Assembly: GCA_023512435.1 (NCBI GenBank)
Contig: JAILZP010000006.1
Span: forward strand, 51,268 to 115,267
Source: Peptococcaceae bacterium
GTDB lineage: Bacteria; Bacillota; Desulfotomaculia; Desulfotomaculales; Desulfocucumaceae
DNA length: 64,000 bases
Direction of reading: 5' to 3'
Shown: in pieces, positions 1 through 8,395 of the stretch
Position numbering within the stretch: position 1 is the first letter of the stretch
How the letters are laid out: every line of letters begins with the position of its first letter
Translations under genes and position numbers: made by a program
Notes under the pieces: generated by a model
Told to the model about the DNA's origin: nothing
Databases searched by the model: none
Seen by the model: the letters and a program-made list of their open reading frames with translations, nothing else

Positions 1-309
1 CAGTTTCTGGTATACCTTTATTCTCCCGACCACGTCCATGACCATTCCGTCCACCAGGTCGGGGTCGCCCCTTCTTTCCAGCAGGCTGTCCAGGGTATAA
101 CACTCCACCTGTTCTTTCACCGTTTCACCGGCGCCGGAACAGTAGCCCTCCAGAAATTTTTTAATTTCTTTTTCCATTGGCTTGATGCGCTGAAAATAAT
201 ACCTTCTCTCGGTCCTGTCCAGGGATCTTATATTTCTCGCCAGCAGCCTCCGGGCTTCATCTTCCAGTCCGAATTTTCCGGCCACCAGATCGGCCACTTC
301 ACGTGACAC
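1..309 (-). CDS. Hypothetical protein, partial (C-terminus outside window)
   Basis: This is an open leftward frame of 103 codons that runs off the left edge without a stop. The GTG start at 307-309 follows a clean GGAGG ribosome binding site after a 4-nt spacer. The predicted N-terminus begins MSREVADLVAGKFGLEDEA and is rich in charged residues, with no signal peptide or membrane segment. It looks helical and soluble. I do not recognise the family. The gene diverges from the P-loop/Asp23 gene at 536. That it is a real gene rests on the ribosome binding site and the uninterrupted frame. Confidence 0.55.
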   Translation of the reverse strand, partial: MSREVADLVAGKFGLEDEARRLLARNIRSLDRTERRYYFQRIKPMEKEIKKFLEGYCSGAGETVKEQVECYTLDSLLERRGDPDLVDGMVMDVVGRIKVYQKL

Positions 310-320
310 TGTTACCTCCG

Positions 321-348
321 CCTCCAATCCACAATCCCCAATCCCTAA
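321..348. repeat. C-rich intergenic repeat (CCAATCCCTAA family)
   Basis: A short array of degenerate units of the type CCAATCC / CAATCCC / CCCTAA. The same family recurs at 4271-4350, 10704-10756, 37581-37747 and 61228-61302, always between genes. Confidence 0.6.
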
Positions 349-478
349 AATTTGAATTTCTTTAGGAAACTTAAAACTCCTGTCTTAGATGTAAAAAGAC
401 TTTTTATTTACATGTTTGTTTTATGCTAAAAAAAGGTTAATATAAGACTGCCGGCATAGTATATAATACCCGGAGGAC

Positions 479-502
479 TTCCCGGCACTCCCTTGCCGGG
501 AA
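479..502 (+). other. Leader hairpin upstream of the P-loop/Asp23 gene
   Basis: A perfect 9-bp stem (TTCCCGGCA paired with TGCCGGGAA) with a 6-nt loop sits 34 nt upstream of the chosen GTG start. It has no downstream T-run, so it looks more like a leader structure than a terminator. A TATAAT-like box lies just upstream near 452-459, but I could not pair it with a convincing -35 box. The rest of 349-478 is AT-rich and has no gene. Confidence 0.4.
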
Positions 503-535
503 AGCCCCTTGTTATTAAAAAGGAGAACGGGCGGG

Positions 536-1429
536 GTGAGTCGAATAGAAAGCTTATCGGCGGAGGTAAAAAAGGTGGAAGTTTACGCCCTGATCGGCCC
601 CAGCGGAACCGGTAAAAGCCACCGGGCCGTCATGGTGGCCCACCTGACCGGATCGGACATAATCATTGACGACGGCCTTCTGATAAAGGGCAACCAGATC
701 CTGGTGGGAAACACGGCCAAAAAGCAGCCCACCAGGATTGGGGCGATCAAGGCCGCCCTTTTTCTTGACCGGAACATTTCCGCCAAGGCCAGGGAAGTCC
801 TGAGGCAGCACAACCCGTCCAGGGTTCTCATCCTGGGGACATCCGTCGAAATGGCCCGGAGGATTGCCTCCACCCTGGACCTGCCCGATATTTCCAGGGT
901 CATCGATATCCGCGAGGTGGCCAGCCCGGAAGAGATAAAAAAGGCGCGGCTCAACCGCACCAAATTCTCAAGGCACGTGATTCCGGCTCCCACCATGGAG
1001 GTCCGGAAAGGATTTCCGGGCACCATAATCGAACCGCTGCGGGTCCTGATCAGGAAGGACAAGGACAAACACAGCGCAGGCCGGAGCTGGCTGGAACAGT
1101 CGGTGGTCCGTCCCACCTTCACATATTACGGAAAGCTGACCATATCCGACCACGCAATCTCCTCCATAGCCGTTCTGGCCGCCAGGGAGGTTTCGGGGGT
1201 CAAAAGTCCCGGCAGGGTGCATGTCGCCCAGGCCGAGGAGGAGCTGATCATTGACATTTCCCCGGTGCTTTATTACGGCGCCTACCTGCCGGGGGTGTCC
1301 AAAAAGCTCCAGGCCGTGATCAAGGAACGGGTGGAGTACATGACCGGCCTTTCGGTCAAGACGGTAAACGTGATCATCAAGAGCATCGATCTGAAGGCGC
1401 CGCAAAAACCGGCAAACGAGGCCCGGTAA
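536..1429 (+). CDS. P-loop NTPase fused to an Asp23/Gls24-like domain
   Basis: The protein is 297 residues from GTG 536. I preferred this start to an upstream TTG at 509 because AGGAG lies 10 nt before the GTG. Residues 21-28 read GPSGTGKS, a canonical Walker A motif. The middle lacks any catalytic signature I recognise. Residues about 200-285 match the alkaline-shock Asp23/Gls24 fold, with two short helices and a VHVAQAEEELIIDIS-type strand. In Firmicutes, Asp23 proteins take part in envelope stress responses and associate with the membrane. No membrane segment is visible here. The fused architecture suggests a nucleotide-controlled envelope-associated function, but the substrate is unknown. 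A hairpin covers the stop codon. Confidence 0.75.
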   Translation: MSRIESLSAEVKKVEVYALIGPSGTGKSHRAVMVAHLTGSDIIIDDGLLIKGNQILVGNTAKKQPTRIGAIKAALFLDRNISAKAREVLRQHNPSRVLILGTSVEMARRIASTLDLPDISRVIDIREVASPEEIKKARLNRTKFSRHVIPAPTMEVRKGFPGTIIEPLRVLIRKDKDKHSAGRSWLEQSVVRPTFTYYGKLTISDHAISSIAVLAAREVSGVKSPGRVHVAQAEEELIIDISPVLYYGAYLPGVSKKLQAVIKERVEYMTGLSVKTVNVIIKSIDLKAPQKPANEAR

Positions 1430-1441
1430 ACAGACCGGGCC
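1420..1441 (+). terminator. Hairpin over the stop codon of the P-loop/Asp23 gene
   Basis: A 7-bp GC-only stem (GGCCCGG with CCGGGCC) has an 8-nt loop that contains the TAA stop. No T-run follows, so it may protect the 3' end rather than terminate on its own. Confidence 0.4.
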
Positions 1442-1507
1442 ATTCCGTTGCAAAGCCGGATCCGCGTTTCCGCCCTGGCTGTTTTCATTCAAACCGCCGG
1501 CCTTCTC

Positions 1508-2194
1508 CTACCTGGCAAACACGTGCCTGCCGATTTTGGTGATCACCGGCCTCTGCCACACCCACCGGCTCCGGGCGGTCTCCGGGTTCCAGTAGTACAA
1601 AGCTCCGCCGGTGGGGTCCCGGCCCTCCAGCGCCATTTCCGCCGCCTTCAGGGATTCAGCGGTCAGCGGCCGCATGTATTGGCCGTTGGACACCGCCTCG
1701 AAGGCCAGGGGCTGGTAAACCACCTGTCTTACGCTGTCCGGGAATTTTTCGCTCTCCATCCGGTTGACGATCACCGCGCCGACGGCCACTTTTCCCGCAA
1801 AGGGTTCATCCGCAGCCTCCCCTTCGATAACCCTGGCCATCAGGTAAATGTCGCCGCGGTTTATGCCGCCCCGGGACACCGGGCTGTACGAGGCCGGCCG
1901 GTGATAACTCTCCGCCGGATCTTCCCGGGCAGGATCAGCCTGGCCGGCATGAACCGCCTTTTCCGGTTCCCCTTCGGCGGGATCCGGCGCCTGTCCCGTC
2001 CAGGCCAGACCTGCGGCGAAAACCAGGGCCAGGGCAAGGCAAACCGGAAAATACTTTTTTGTTTTCAATGTTGCAGCCAGGTTCGATATTTTTTTGATAA
2101 CTCTAATTAATGCCGGGCTTCTATTGATCATACCACATATATATTGATATTTTTTATATAGTCTACAATAGATTTTCATAATAAAAATTGACAT
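1508..2194 (-). CDS. SleB/CwlJ-type cell wall hydrolase with membrane anchor
   Basis: The protein is 228 residues from the ATG at 2194. An earlier ATG at 2209 overlaps the GGAGG that serves this start, so it is rejected. A basic stretch comes before one hydrophobic segment (about residues 49-65), then a low-complexity acidic/proline linker, then the SleB/CwlJ hydrolase domain (about 117-228) with the family pattern ARVIEGEA...KVAVGAVIVNR...ALYYWNPETA. Family members cleave spore cortex peptidoglycan as lytic transglycosylases or amidases during germination or sporulation. It lies next to a LysM-bearing paralogue on the same strand, which suggests paired duty. The unusually long basic N-terminus could be partly untranslated if a later start is used. 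Confidence 0.85.
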   Translation of the reverse strand: MSIFIMKIYCRLYKKYQYICGMINRSPALIRVIKKISNLAATLKTKKYFPVCLALALVFAAGLAWTGQAPDPAEGEPEKAVHAGQADPAREDPAESYHRPASYSPVSRGGINRGDIYLMARVIEGEAADEPFAGKVAVGAVIVNRMESEKFPDSVRQVVYQPLAFEAVSNGQYMRPLTAESLKAAEMALEGRDPTGGALYYWNPETARSRWVWQRPVITKIGRHVFAR

Positions 2195-2356
2195 GATATC
2201 AACCTCCATAGTAATTCAATCCTGGCCCTGGTATTATATATTGGGTTACATGATATGTCAACGGTAATTACTGCTATATATATTACAAACTTTCTTTTGT
2301 ATTATGATTGATATAAAATATTATATAAGGTTTAAAGCCGTCAAGAGGGAAAATAT

Positions 2357-2386
2357 TAAAAAAGCCAGGGCGTGTCAGCCCCGGCT
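2357..2386 (-). terminator. Rho-independent terminator of the LysM-SleB gene
   Basis: Read leftward, AGCCGGGGC pairs with GCCCTGGCT (9 bp, one G-U) around a 6-nt loop and is followed directly by TTTTTTA. It lies 45 nt after the stop of the gene at 2431. The rest of 2195-2430 is very AT-rich and holds no gene. Confidence 0.8.
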
Positions 2387-2430
2387 GATTATTTTGCATT
2401 AATTTATCGTCTTCCATTAAATGTTCAATT

Positions 2431-3102
2431 TTACGTTCTTGACGCAAAAACGTGGTTTCCGATGCGGGCTATTACCGGAAGGGTTCTGATCCACTGGTCG
2501 GTGGCGGTTACAGGGTTGTAAAAGAACAGTGCCCCATTTGTGGGATCGTGTCCGGCTATTGCCTGTATGGCCGCACATATGGCAGTTTCGTCCGGCTCCA
2601 GGTTGATGCTGCCGTCTCCCACCGGAGAGAACTGATATACCCCTCTGTTCTCCTGCAGGATTACCTCCCTGATGGTCTTTGGAAATTCACTGCTCTCCAG
2701 CCTGTTTAAAATCACGGCGCCCACCGCCACCTGCCCGGTGAAGCTCTCACCCCGGGCCTCGGCGAATATGGCCCTGGCCAGAAGCATTATGTCCTCCCGG
2801 GTAAAGCCCCGCGAGACGGCCAGATCAAAATCCGGGGCGCGGCCGGGTATGATCAAAACCTGTTTTGGGTAAATTACCGTTGAGGACAGCCGGTTTGCCC
2901 TGATTAAAGCCTGCAGGGACACACCTGTCTTTTCCGCTATATTTGAAAGATTGTCACCCTCCCGGACAGTGTAAACGGAAATTTTTTCATTTCTGCCGGA
3001 AAATATGTCTCTATCTTCTCCGGCCGCCGCCCCCATTACCCCCCCGAAAATGGAAGCCAGCAGGGCAGCAACAAGGACGGCCCTGATTAGGTTAGTACTC
3101 AT
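2431..3102 (-). CDS. LysM + SleB-type spore cortex-lytic hydrolase
   Basis: The protein is 223 residues. The ATG start follows GGAGG closely. Residues 1-25 form a signal peptide ending near GAAAG. Residues about 43-87 form one LysM peptidoglycan-binding domain (VYTVREGDNLSNIAEKTGV). Residues about 100-223 are the SleB/CwlJ catalytic domain (ARAIFAEARGE, VAVGAVILNRLES, ALFFYNPVTA). The domain order secretion signal-LysM-hydrolase is that of exported cortex-lytic enzymes. It supports an endospore-forming or spore-lineage host. It is a clear paralogue of the neighbouring gene, which has a membrane anchor in place of LysM. It ends in a strong terminator. Confidence 0.9.
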   Translation of the reverse strand: MSTNLIRAVLVAALLASIFGGVMGAAAGEDRDIFSGRNEKISVYTVREGDNLSNIAEKTGVSLQALIRANRLSSTVIYPKQVLIIPGRAPDFDLAVSRGFTREDIMLLARAIFAEARGESFTGQVAVGAVILNRLESSEFPKTIREVILQENRGVYQFSPVGDGSINLEPDETAICAAIQAIAGHDPTNGALFFYNPVTATDQWIRTLPVIARIGNHVFASRT

Positions 3103-3212
3103 ATATCCTCCTTTCTACCCAATAATAAGTTTTTACATTATCTCGGCCGAAATATACAACCATATTTTACCAGGCTTGTTATATTTTATAAACATGAGAA
3201 GCTTTTTATAAC

Positions 3213-3237
3213 AAAAAAAATCCCCTTTAAGGGGATT
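3213..3237 (-). terminator. Terminator of the cobalamin operon
   Basis: Read leftward, a 7-bp AATCCCC/GGGGATT stem with a 5-nt loop is followed by eight T residues. It lies 21 nt after the stop of cbiC, the last gene of the cbi operon. Confidence 0.88.
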
Positions 3238-3258
3238 ATCAATTCCCGATTCCCGCCT

Positions 3259-3879
3259 TCACGCCATCAGCAGCAGGGCGTTGACGATGGAAGCCGCGAT
3301 GGTGCTTCCGCCCCTGGTGCCCGGCATGGTGATATATTCAATACCGGTTCCCATGAGCATTTCCTTGGACTCGGCGGCCCCCACGAAGCCCACCGGCGTT
3401 CCCACCACCAGGGCCGGGCGGGCCTTTCCCTCCCTGATCAACCGGCAAAGGGTGAACAGGGCGGTGGGGGCGTTTCCCACCGCAATGATGCCGCCCTCGG
3501 CGGCCGGGGCGCCCCTTCTCATGGCCGCCATGGCCCTGGTCACGCCTTCCCGCCTGGACTCCCGGATCACCTCCGGGTCGCCGATCAGACAGAAGGCCCC
3601 GACCCCGAACTTTTCCATCCGGTGGGCAATGAGCCCGGCCTTCAGCATGTTCACGTCGCTCATGATCGGTTTTCCTTTTCTTATGGCGGCCAGTCCGGCC
3701 TCCACCGCCCCCGGGGACATCTTCACCAGCGATACGCAGCCCAGGTCGCCGGTGGTGTGAATCACCCTTTTGATGATCTCCCTCTCCGGGGCGGGAATGT
3801 TTTTTAACTCCGGAAGGCTGTCCTCTATGATGGCCATGCTCTTTTTCTCAATTTCCCCGGGATCCTTGATCATCTCCAA
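3259..3879 (-). CDS. cbiC: Cobalt-precorrin-8 methylmutase CbiC
   Basis: The protein is 206 residues, the usual length for CbiC/CobH. It moves a methyl group from C11 to C12 of cobalt-precorrin-8 to give cobyrinate, the last step of corrin ring formation. His41 in the motif RVIHTTGD is the conserved catalytic histidine. The glycine-rich C-terminus VGTPVGFVGAAESKEML is diagnostic. The likely start is a TTG at 3879, just after the cbiX stop, with GGGGAGG 11 nt upstream inside cbiX. An ATG two codons later is the alternative. It is the last gene of the operon and is followed by a terminator. Confidence 0.95.
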   Translation of the reverse strand: MEMIKDPGEIEKKSMAIIEDSLPELKNIPAPEREIIKRVIHTTGDLGCVSLVKMSPGAVEAGLAAIRKGKPIMSDVNMLKAGLIAHRMEKFGVGAFCLIGDPEVIRESRREGVTRAMAAMRRGAPAAEGGIIAVGNAPTALFTLCRLIREGKARPALVVGTPVGFVGAAESKEMLMGTGIEYITMPGTRGGSTIAASIVNALLLMA

Positions 3880-3882
3880 TGC

Positions 3883-4248
3883 TCAGACAACCTCCCCTAT
3901 CCGGTCAAGCAATATTTCGGCCAGCCTTCTGTCCGCGCCTATATTGCCGGTCATGTCCATCCGCACGTGGGGGTATTTTTTTCTTTCCTCATTGATGATT
4001 TCCGGAATGTCCTTTTTCATGTGCATACCCATGTACAGGAACAGCGGCACAACGATCACCCTGTCCATACCCGCCGAAACCGCTTCGGCCACCGCCGACG
4101 GGAGGTCGGGCTGGTTGAACTGCAACGAGGCCCCGGCCACGTAATCAAATTTTCCCCCGGATTTCACCTTTTCCACCAGATCGGCCAGCGTGGCCTGGGC
4201 ATCCGGAAGCCTGCTGCCGTGGCTGAGAAGTATTATTCCTGTTTTCAC
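3883..4248 (-). CDS. cbiX: Short-form sirohydrochlorin cobaltochelatase CbiX
   Basis: The protein is 121 residues, the size of the short CbiX form (CbiXS), which works as a homodimer. It inserts cobalt into sirohydrochlorin at the start of the anaerobic B12 pathway. The two metal-binding histidines typical of the family are His10 (LSHGS) and His76 (YMGMHMKKD). The GTG start follows GAGGGGTGA. It is separated from cbiJ by 86 nt that carry a C-rich repeat, the only real spacing in the operon. A short chelatase is more typical of archaea and deep-branching bacteria than of model Bacilli. SirC-like roles are possible. Confidence 0.92.
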   Translation of the reverse strand: MKTGIILLSHGSRLPDAQATLADLVEKVKSGGKFDYVAGASLQFNQPDLPSAVAEAVSAGMDRVIVVPLFLYMGMHMKKDIPEIINEERKKYPHVRMDMTGNIGADRRLAEILLDRIGEVV

Positions 4249-4270
4249 CCGATCATCACCCCTCTTTTAT

Positions 4271-4350
4271 CGGGATCCCTGACCCCAATCCCTAATCTTT
4301 TTCAATTTCAACTTCCTTCCCCAATTCCCAATTCCTAATTCCCATTTCCT
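4271..4350. repeat. C-rich intergenic repeat inside the cbi operon
   Basis: Degenerate units CCCTGACCCCAATCCCTAATC and CCAATTCCCAATTCCTAATTCCC fill the cbiJ-cbiX gap and run slightly into the 3' end of cbiJ. It belongs to the same family as 10704-10756 and 37711-37747. Confidence 0.6.
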
Positions 4351-5123
4351 TCATTCATCAACTGTCTGAAATATTTCAGGGCCCGTTCCACCGCCTCTTC
4401 CACGGACCGGGCCGCGCCGGGCGGCTCGGGGGGCCTTTTGACCACCACCACCGGAAGGCCCAGTTTGGCCGCGGCTGAAATTTTTTCGGCCAGACCGCCT
4501 TCACGGCCGCTTTCCTTGGTGACCAAGACATCGGCCCGGTAGTGCCTCATCAGGGCCATGTTCATCTCTTCGCTGAAAGGCCCTTGAACGGCGGCCACGT
4601 CCGCGGGGCTGAACCCCATATCCAGAAGGCGCCTGATCACCCCGGGGTCGGGAATCACCCTGATCACGATCCTCCGGCCCCTATCCCGGGCTGTTTCTAA
4701 AAAAATCCCGGCCGTTTTGCTCCCGGCGGCCAGGAAGATGGTCCGGCCCAGTTCACAGGCCCTGCGGGCGGCCTCCTGGTAACTTTCCGCCGTCTCCACC
4801 ATGGGCCCCCCGGGCACTTCCCCGCCGGGACGGGCATAGCGTATATATGGAATCCCGGCTTTTCCGCACGCCCCGGCGGCATTGCGGCTGACCTCCACGG
4901 CAAAAGGGTGCGAGGCGTCCACCAGCACCCTGACCGTCCTGGATACAATGAGATCAAACATCTCCCGGGAGTCCAGGCGCCCCTGCACCACCGGGATCCC
5001 GTCCCGGGCCGCCAGGTCCGACCCGTACCCCGTGGCCGTACTGACCAGCACGGCCACTCCCTTACCGGCAATCTCCCGGGCAATGGCCCTGCCGTCCGAA
5101 GTGCCCCCAATCACCAGAATCAT
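4335..5123 (-). CDS. cbiJ: Cobalt-precorrin-6A reductase CbiJ
   Basis: The protein is 262 residues from the ATG at 5123, which overlaps the cbiH stop as ATGA. The frame stays open upstream but that part only shadows cbiH. It reduces the corrin macrocycle of cobalt-precorrin-6A with NADH or NADPH. The N-terminus MILVIGGTSDGRAIA is the dinucleotide-binding signature of CbiJ/CobK. VDASHPFAVEVSRNA, PYIRYARPG and VTKESGREGG are further family motifs. Translational coupling with cbiH is likely. Confidence 0.94.
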   Translation of the reverse strand: MILVIGGTSDGRAIAREIAGKGVAVLVSTATGYGSDLAARDGIPVVQGRLDSREMFDLIVSRTVRVLVDASHPFAVEVSRNAAGACGKAGIPYIRYARPGGEVPGGPMVETAESYQEAARRACELGRTIFLAAGSKTAGIFLETARDRGRRIVIRVIPDPGVIRRLLDMGFSPADVAAVQGPFSEEMNMALMRHYRADVLVTKESGREGGLAEKISAAAKLGLPVVVVKRPPEPPGAARSVEEAVERALKYFRQLMNEGNGN

Positions 5124-5842
5124 AGCCTGTATCCCCTGGGGGTCACCAGGAATCCACCCAGTTTCCTGGTGCCGCTGCTGCCCACAATCACCGTGCACAG
5201 CATGTCTATTTTAAAATCCAGCACATGGTCAAGGTCGGTGATAATGATTTCCTCGTCTTCCCGGTCGGCGTTGCGCACTATTCCCACCGGAGTGTTTCCG
5301 GGCCGGTATTTTTTTAAAATTTCCACGGCCCTGCGGATCTGGCCGGCACGCCTGTGACTGGCGGGGTTGTAGATGACCAGCACAAAGTCCCCCGCCCCGG
5401 CGGCCTCCAGGCGTTTTTCTATGACCTCCCAGGGAGTCAGCAGGTCGCTGAGGCTGATTACGGCGAAATCATGCATCAGGGGCGCCCCGATTTTGGCCGC
5501 GGCCGCCGTGGCCGATGTTATGCCGGGGATCACCTCCACCTCCACCCGGCCCCACAGACCTTCCCTGTCCAGCATCTCCAGGATCAGCCCGGCCATCCCG
5601 TAAACCCCGGGGTCGCCGCTGGAAACAACGGCCACGTCCTTCCCCGCCCGGGCCCTCTCTATGGCCGCGGCGCAGCGGTCCACCTCCCGGGTCATGCCTG
5701 TGCTGATCACTTCCCTGCCGGTCACCAGGTCCCCCAACAGTTCTATGTACGTCTTGTAGCCCGCCACCACCCGGGCCTCCTTTAAAGCCTTGAGCGCCCG
5801 GGGGCTGATCAGGTCAGCGGACCCGGGTCCGATTCCCACCAC
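5120..5842 (-). CDS. cbiH: Cobalt-precorrin-3 C17-methyltransferase CbiH
   Basis: It methylates C17 with S-adenosylmethionine and drives ring contraction. The frame is open for about 94 codons further upstream, but that stretch overlaps cbiG and has shadow-like composition. The best start is GTG 5842, preceded by GAGGA, which gives 240 residues beginning just before VGIGPGS. This overlaps the cbiG end by 34 bp. The motifs VVSSGDPGVYGMAG and VEVIPGITSATAAAAKIG are the SAM-binding tetrapyrrole methylase signatures. The exact start is uncertain by a few codons because GTG codons occur in tandem. Confidence 0.9.
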   Translation of the reverse strand: MVGIGPGSADLISPRALKALKEARVVAGYKTYIELLGDLVTGREVISTGMTREVDRCAAAIERARAGKDVAVVSSGDPGVYGMAGLILEMLDREGLWGRVEVEVIPGITSATAAAAKIGAPLMHDFAVISLSDLLTPWEVIEKRLEAAGAGDFVLVIYNPASHRRAGQIRRAVEILKKYRPGNTPVGIVRNADREDEEIIITDLDHVLDFKIDMLCTVIVGSSGTRKLGGFLVTPRGYRL

Positions 5843-6897
5843 CCGGATTCTTCCTCGGCCAGCGCCACCGTTACCCCGTCGCCCTTCCTCTTTGGCGCCA
5901 GCAGCCTTCCTTTCGGGCACGCCAGCATTGCCGCCGGTTCGCATACTCCACCCACTCCCATTCTGTCCTTCACCCGGTTTGATTCCCGCAGGCCGAACCG
6001 TTCCATGGCCCCGTTCAATTCCCCGGTGCCGAAGCCCAGCAGCGGCACCCCCAGTTCCCTGGCCGCCTCCACCAGGCCCCTTTCCGACGTCCTGGCCCCG
6101 ATGGTGGCCAGCGCCCTCAGGCACAAGGAACTGCGCCCGGCCGATTCCAGGGCCCTGTTTATTTCATCCAGGATCCCGGCTTTTTCCACGCCCCGCTTGC
6201 AGCCCACCCCGGCCACCAGGTTGCGGGGACGCAGCAGCAGGGTCTTTTCGCCGGTCCGGGCCTGGGCCCGGCCGGTCACCAGCACCCTCCAGCCGGAAAT
6301 GTCATCCCCCGCTTCGGCCCATGGCCTCACCGCCAGGGATTCGCTTTCCGGAATGGGAAGGCAGTGCTCCGTGTAAATGACAACCCTTTCTCCCCGGGCC
6401 AGGGCGGCATTAACCTTTTTCACGGCGGAAAAAGGTTCCGGGGCCAGTTGAAAATCCCTGGCCAGCACGTCCACCGCCGGGACCCCTCCGGCATCGGTGG
6501 CGGTGGTAATCACCGCCGTACACCCGGTCTTTCCGGCGATCATGCGGGCCAGGTCGTTGGCCCCGCCCACGTGGCCGCTCAGGACGCTGATGGCGAAACC
6601 GCCCCCCTCGTCCATGACCACCACCGCCGGGTCGGTTCTCTTGTCCCTGACATGGGGGGCAATGGTCCTGACCACAATCCCCAGGGCCATGATCATCACC
6701 AGCCCCCGGTAGCCGGCAAAAAAGTCCCCCATAACCAGGCCCAGCGGCCCGTCCAGGGGTGCCGCGCCGTCAATCTCCCGGGCCAGTTCCGGCAGGGTAA
6801 AAACTGACACCTCGTGGCCCTCGGACCGCAGCGCTCCGGCCACTTTCAGCCCCAGCCGGGTTCCCTTCCCGGTGACGGCCACCACAGCCACCTTCAT
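5809..6897 (-). CDS. cbiG: Cobalt-precorrin-5A hydrolase CbiG
   Basis: The protein is 362 residues, full length for CbiG. It opens the delta-lactone of cobalt-precorrin-5A and releases acetaldehyde. The N-terminal domain (residues 1 to about 125) carries VMIMALGIVVRTIAPHVRDK and VLSGHVGGANDLAR, which are hallmark CbiG motifs. The C-terminal domain (about 220-350) has GVGCKRGV and LGFGTGELN. Its ATG overlaps the cbiF stop as ATGA. The last 34 bp overlap cbiH. Confidence 0.95.
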   Translation of the reverse strand: MKVAVVAVTGKGTRLGLKVAGALRSEGHEVSVFTLPELAREIDGAAPLDGPLGLVMGDFFAGYRGLVMIMALGIVVRTIAPHVRDKRTDPAVVVMDEGGGFAISVLSGHVGGANDLARMIAGKTGCTAVITTATDAGGVPAVDVLARDFQLAPEPFSAVKKVNAALARGERVVIYTEHCLPIPESESLAVRPWAEAGDDISGWRVLVTGRAQARTGEKTLLLRPRNLVAGVGCKRGVEKAGILDEINRALESAGRSSLCLRALATIGARTSERGLVEAARELGVPLLGFGTGELNGAMERFGLRESNRVKDRMGVGGVCEPAAMLACPKGRLLAPKRKGDGVTVALAEEESGWWESDPGPLT

Positions 6898-7649
6898 TCC
6901 GCCCGCCCCCTGAATCCGTGGGAAAAGTCAGGGTCATAAAGCCTCGACCGCCGGTAGTCCCTGACGAAGACGTCCCCCACCAGGATCAGGGCCTGACGGG
7001 TTATCCCGGCCTCTTTTACCAGTTTCCCTATATTTTCAAGGGTCCCCCTGATTACCCTCTGGTCGGGCCAGGAGGCCTTTTCCACCACCACCACGCCGGT
7101 GCCGGGGCCGTATCCGCCCTGCAGCAGTTCGGCCGTCACCCGGTCGATCTGGTTCACACTGAGGAAAATGCACATGGTGCAGCCGTGCCTGGCCAGGTCC
7201 CGCAAGTTTTCCGCCCCGGGCACAGGCGTCCTGCCCTCCAGCCTGGTCATGATCACCGTCTGGGTAACCCCCGGCAGGGTCAGCTCCCGGGGAATGGCGG
7301 CCGCCGCGGCGAAAACCGAGCTGACGCCGGGCACCACCTCAAATGGAATGCCCTTTTCGGCCAGGGCGTCCATCTGTTCCTGGATCGCCCCGTAAATGGA
7401 AGGGTCCCCGGTATGCACCCGGGCCACCTTTTTGCCTTCCCGCCAGGCCCTGAACATTACCTCCAGCACTTCCTCCAGGCTCATGCCGGAGCTGTCGTAT
7501 ACTTCCGCGCCGGGCTTGCAGCCGTCCAGGACCGCCCGGTTGACCAGTGAGCCGGCGTAAATTACCACGTCAGCCCCGGCTATGATCCTGGCCCCCTTGA
7601 CCGTGATCAGTTCCGGGTCCCCGGGCCCCGCCCCGATAAAGTGGATCAT
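6894..7649 (-). CDS. cbiF: Cobalt-precorrin-4 C11-methyltransferase CbiF
   Basis: The protein is 251 residues. It is a SAM-dependent methylase acting at C11 of cobalt-precorrin-4. The start MIHFIGAGPGDPELITVKG is the classic uroporphyrin-III-methylase family opening. VHTGDPSIYGAIQEQM and EVVPGVSSVFAAAAAI form the SAM site. RVIRGTLENI and DVFVRDYRRSRLYDPDF are typical of the CbiF/CobM C-terminus. It overlaps both neighbours by 4 bp (ATGA), indicating coupled translation. Confidence 0.96.
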   Translation of the reverse strand: MIHFIGAGPGDPELITVKGARIIAGADVVIYAGSLVNRAVLDGCKPGAEVYDSSGMSLEEVLEVMFRAWREGKKVARVHTGDPSIYGAIQEQMDALAEKGIPFEVVPGVSSVFAAAAAIPRELTLPGVTQTVIMTRLEGRTPVPGAENLRDLARHGCTMCIFLSVNQIDRVTAELLQGGYGPGTGVVVVEKASWPDQRVIRGTLENIGKLVKEAGITRQALILVGDVFVRDYRRSRLYDPDFSHGFRGRAE

Positions 7650-8395
7650 CCGGTCAGCCCCCCTGTCTCCCCGCCGGTGTTTCCGGAGAATCCCCTTTTC
7701 TTTATAATCAACAGGGACATGTAATCCAGCCGCCTCCCCTTAAGGCTGTCCAGGTCCGCGGTCACATACTGGTCGCCGTACCCGCAGCGGCTGAAGTAAA
7801 CCGCCCTGTTCTTCATCCCCAGTTTTTCCAGGAGTTCCGCCACCTCTTCAACCTTTTTGTTTACCTTCATCAGCACCACGTTGTCAAACCTTTTCAACAC
7901 GTCCTCCAGTTGGTCCAGCCCGTAAACCGCCGGAAGCACCGCCAGGGACTCCTCCCCCTCGGCCAGGGGCACCCCCGACAGGGAGGCGCAGGCCGACATG
8001 GCCGTCACGCCCGGCACGGTCTCGACCTCCAGGTCCGGGTGACAGGACCTCAGGTGCCTCAGGACGTAACCGAAGGTGCTGTAAAACATCGGGTCCCCGA
8101 TGGTCACAAAGGCCACCCTGTGCCCCCGGCGCACCTTCCGGGCCACCTCCTCCCCGGCCGCGGCCCAGCTTTCCTCCAGCACCGTTCTCTCCCTGGACAT
8201 GGGGAAGGACAGTTCCAGGCGCTGGTATTTTTTCCCGGTAAGCCCGGTGACCACCTGCAGGGCCAGGCTGTCCCTGTCCGACGAAGACCTGGGCACGCAC
8301 AGCGTATCAACTTCTTCCAGAATACGAAAGGCCTTTAAGGTTATCAGGCCGGGATCCCCGGGCCCGACCCCCAGGCCGTAAAATTTACCCGCCAA
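7646..8395 (-). CDS. cbiL: Cobalt-precorrin-2 C20-methyltransferase CbiL
   Basis: The protein is 249 residues from a TTG start overlapping the end of cbiT by 11 bp, with GGGGGGAAG upstream. It methylates C20 of cobalt-factor II/precorrin-2. GLGVGPGDPGLITLKA at the N-terminus, VTIGDPMFYSTFGYVLRHL and VETVPGVTAMSACAS are the methylase signatures. The VCVPRSSSDRDSLAL-like region separates CbiL/CobI from the C11 and C17 enzymes. Confidence 0.94.
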   Translation of the reverse strand: MAGKFYGLGVGPGDPGLITLKAFRILEEVDTLCVPRSSSDRDSLALQVVTGLTGKKYQRLELSFPMSRERTVLEESWAAAGEEVARKVRRGHRVAFVTIGDPMFYSTFGYVLRHLRSCHPDLEVETVPGVTAMSACASLSGVPLAEGEESLAVLPAVYGLDQLEDVLKRFDNVVLMKVNKKVEEVAELLEKLGMKNRAVYFSRCGYGDQYVTADLDSLKGRRLDYMSLLIIKKRGFSGNTGGETGGLTG

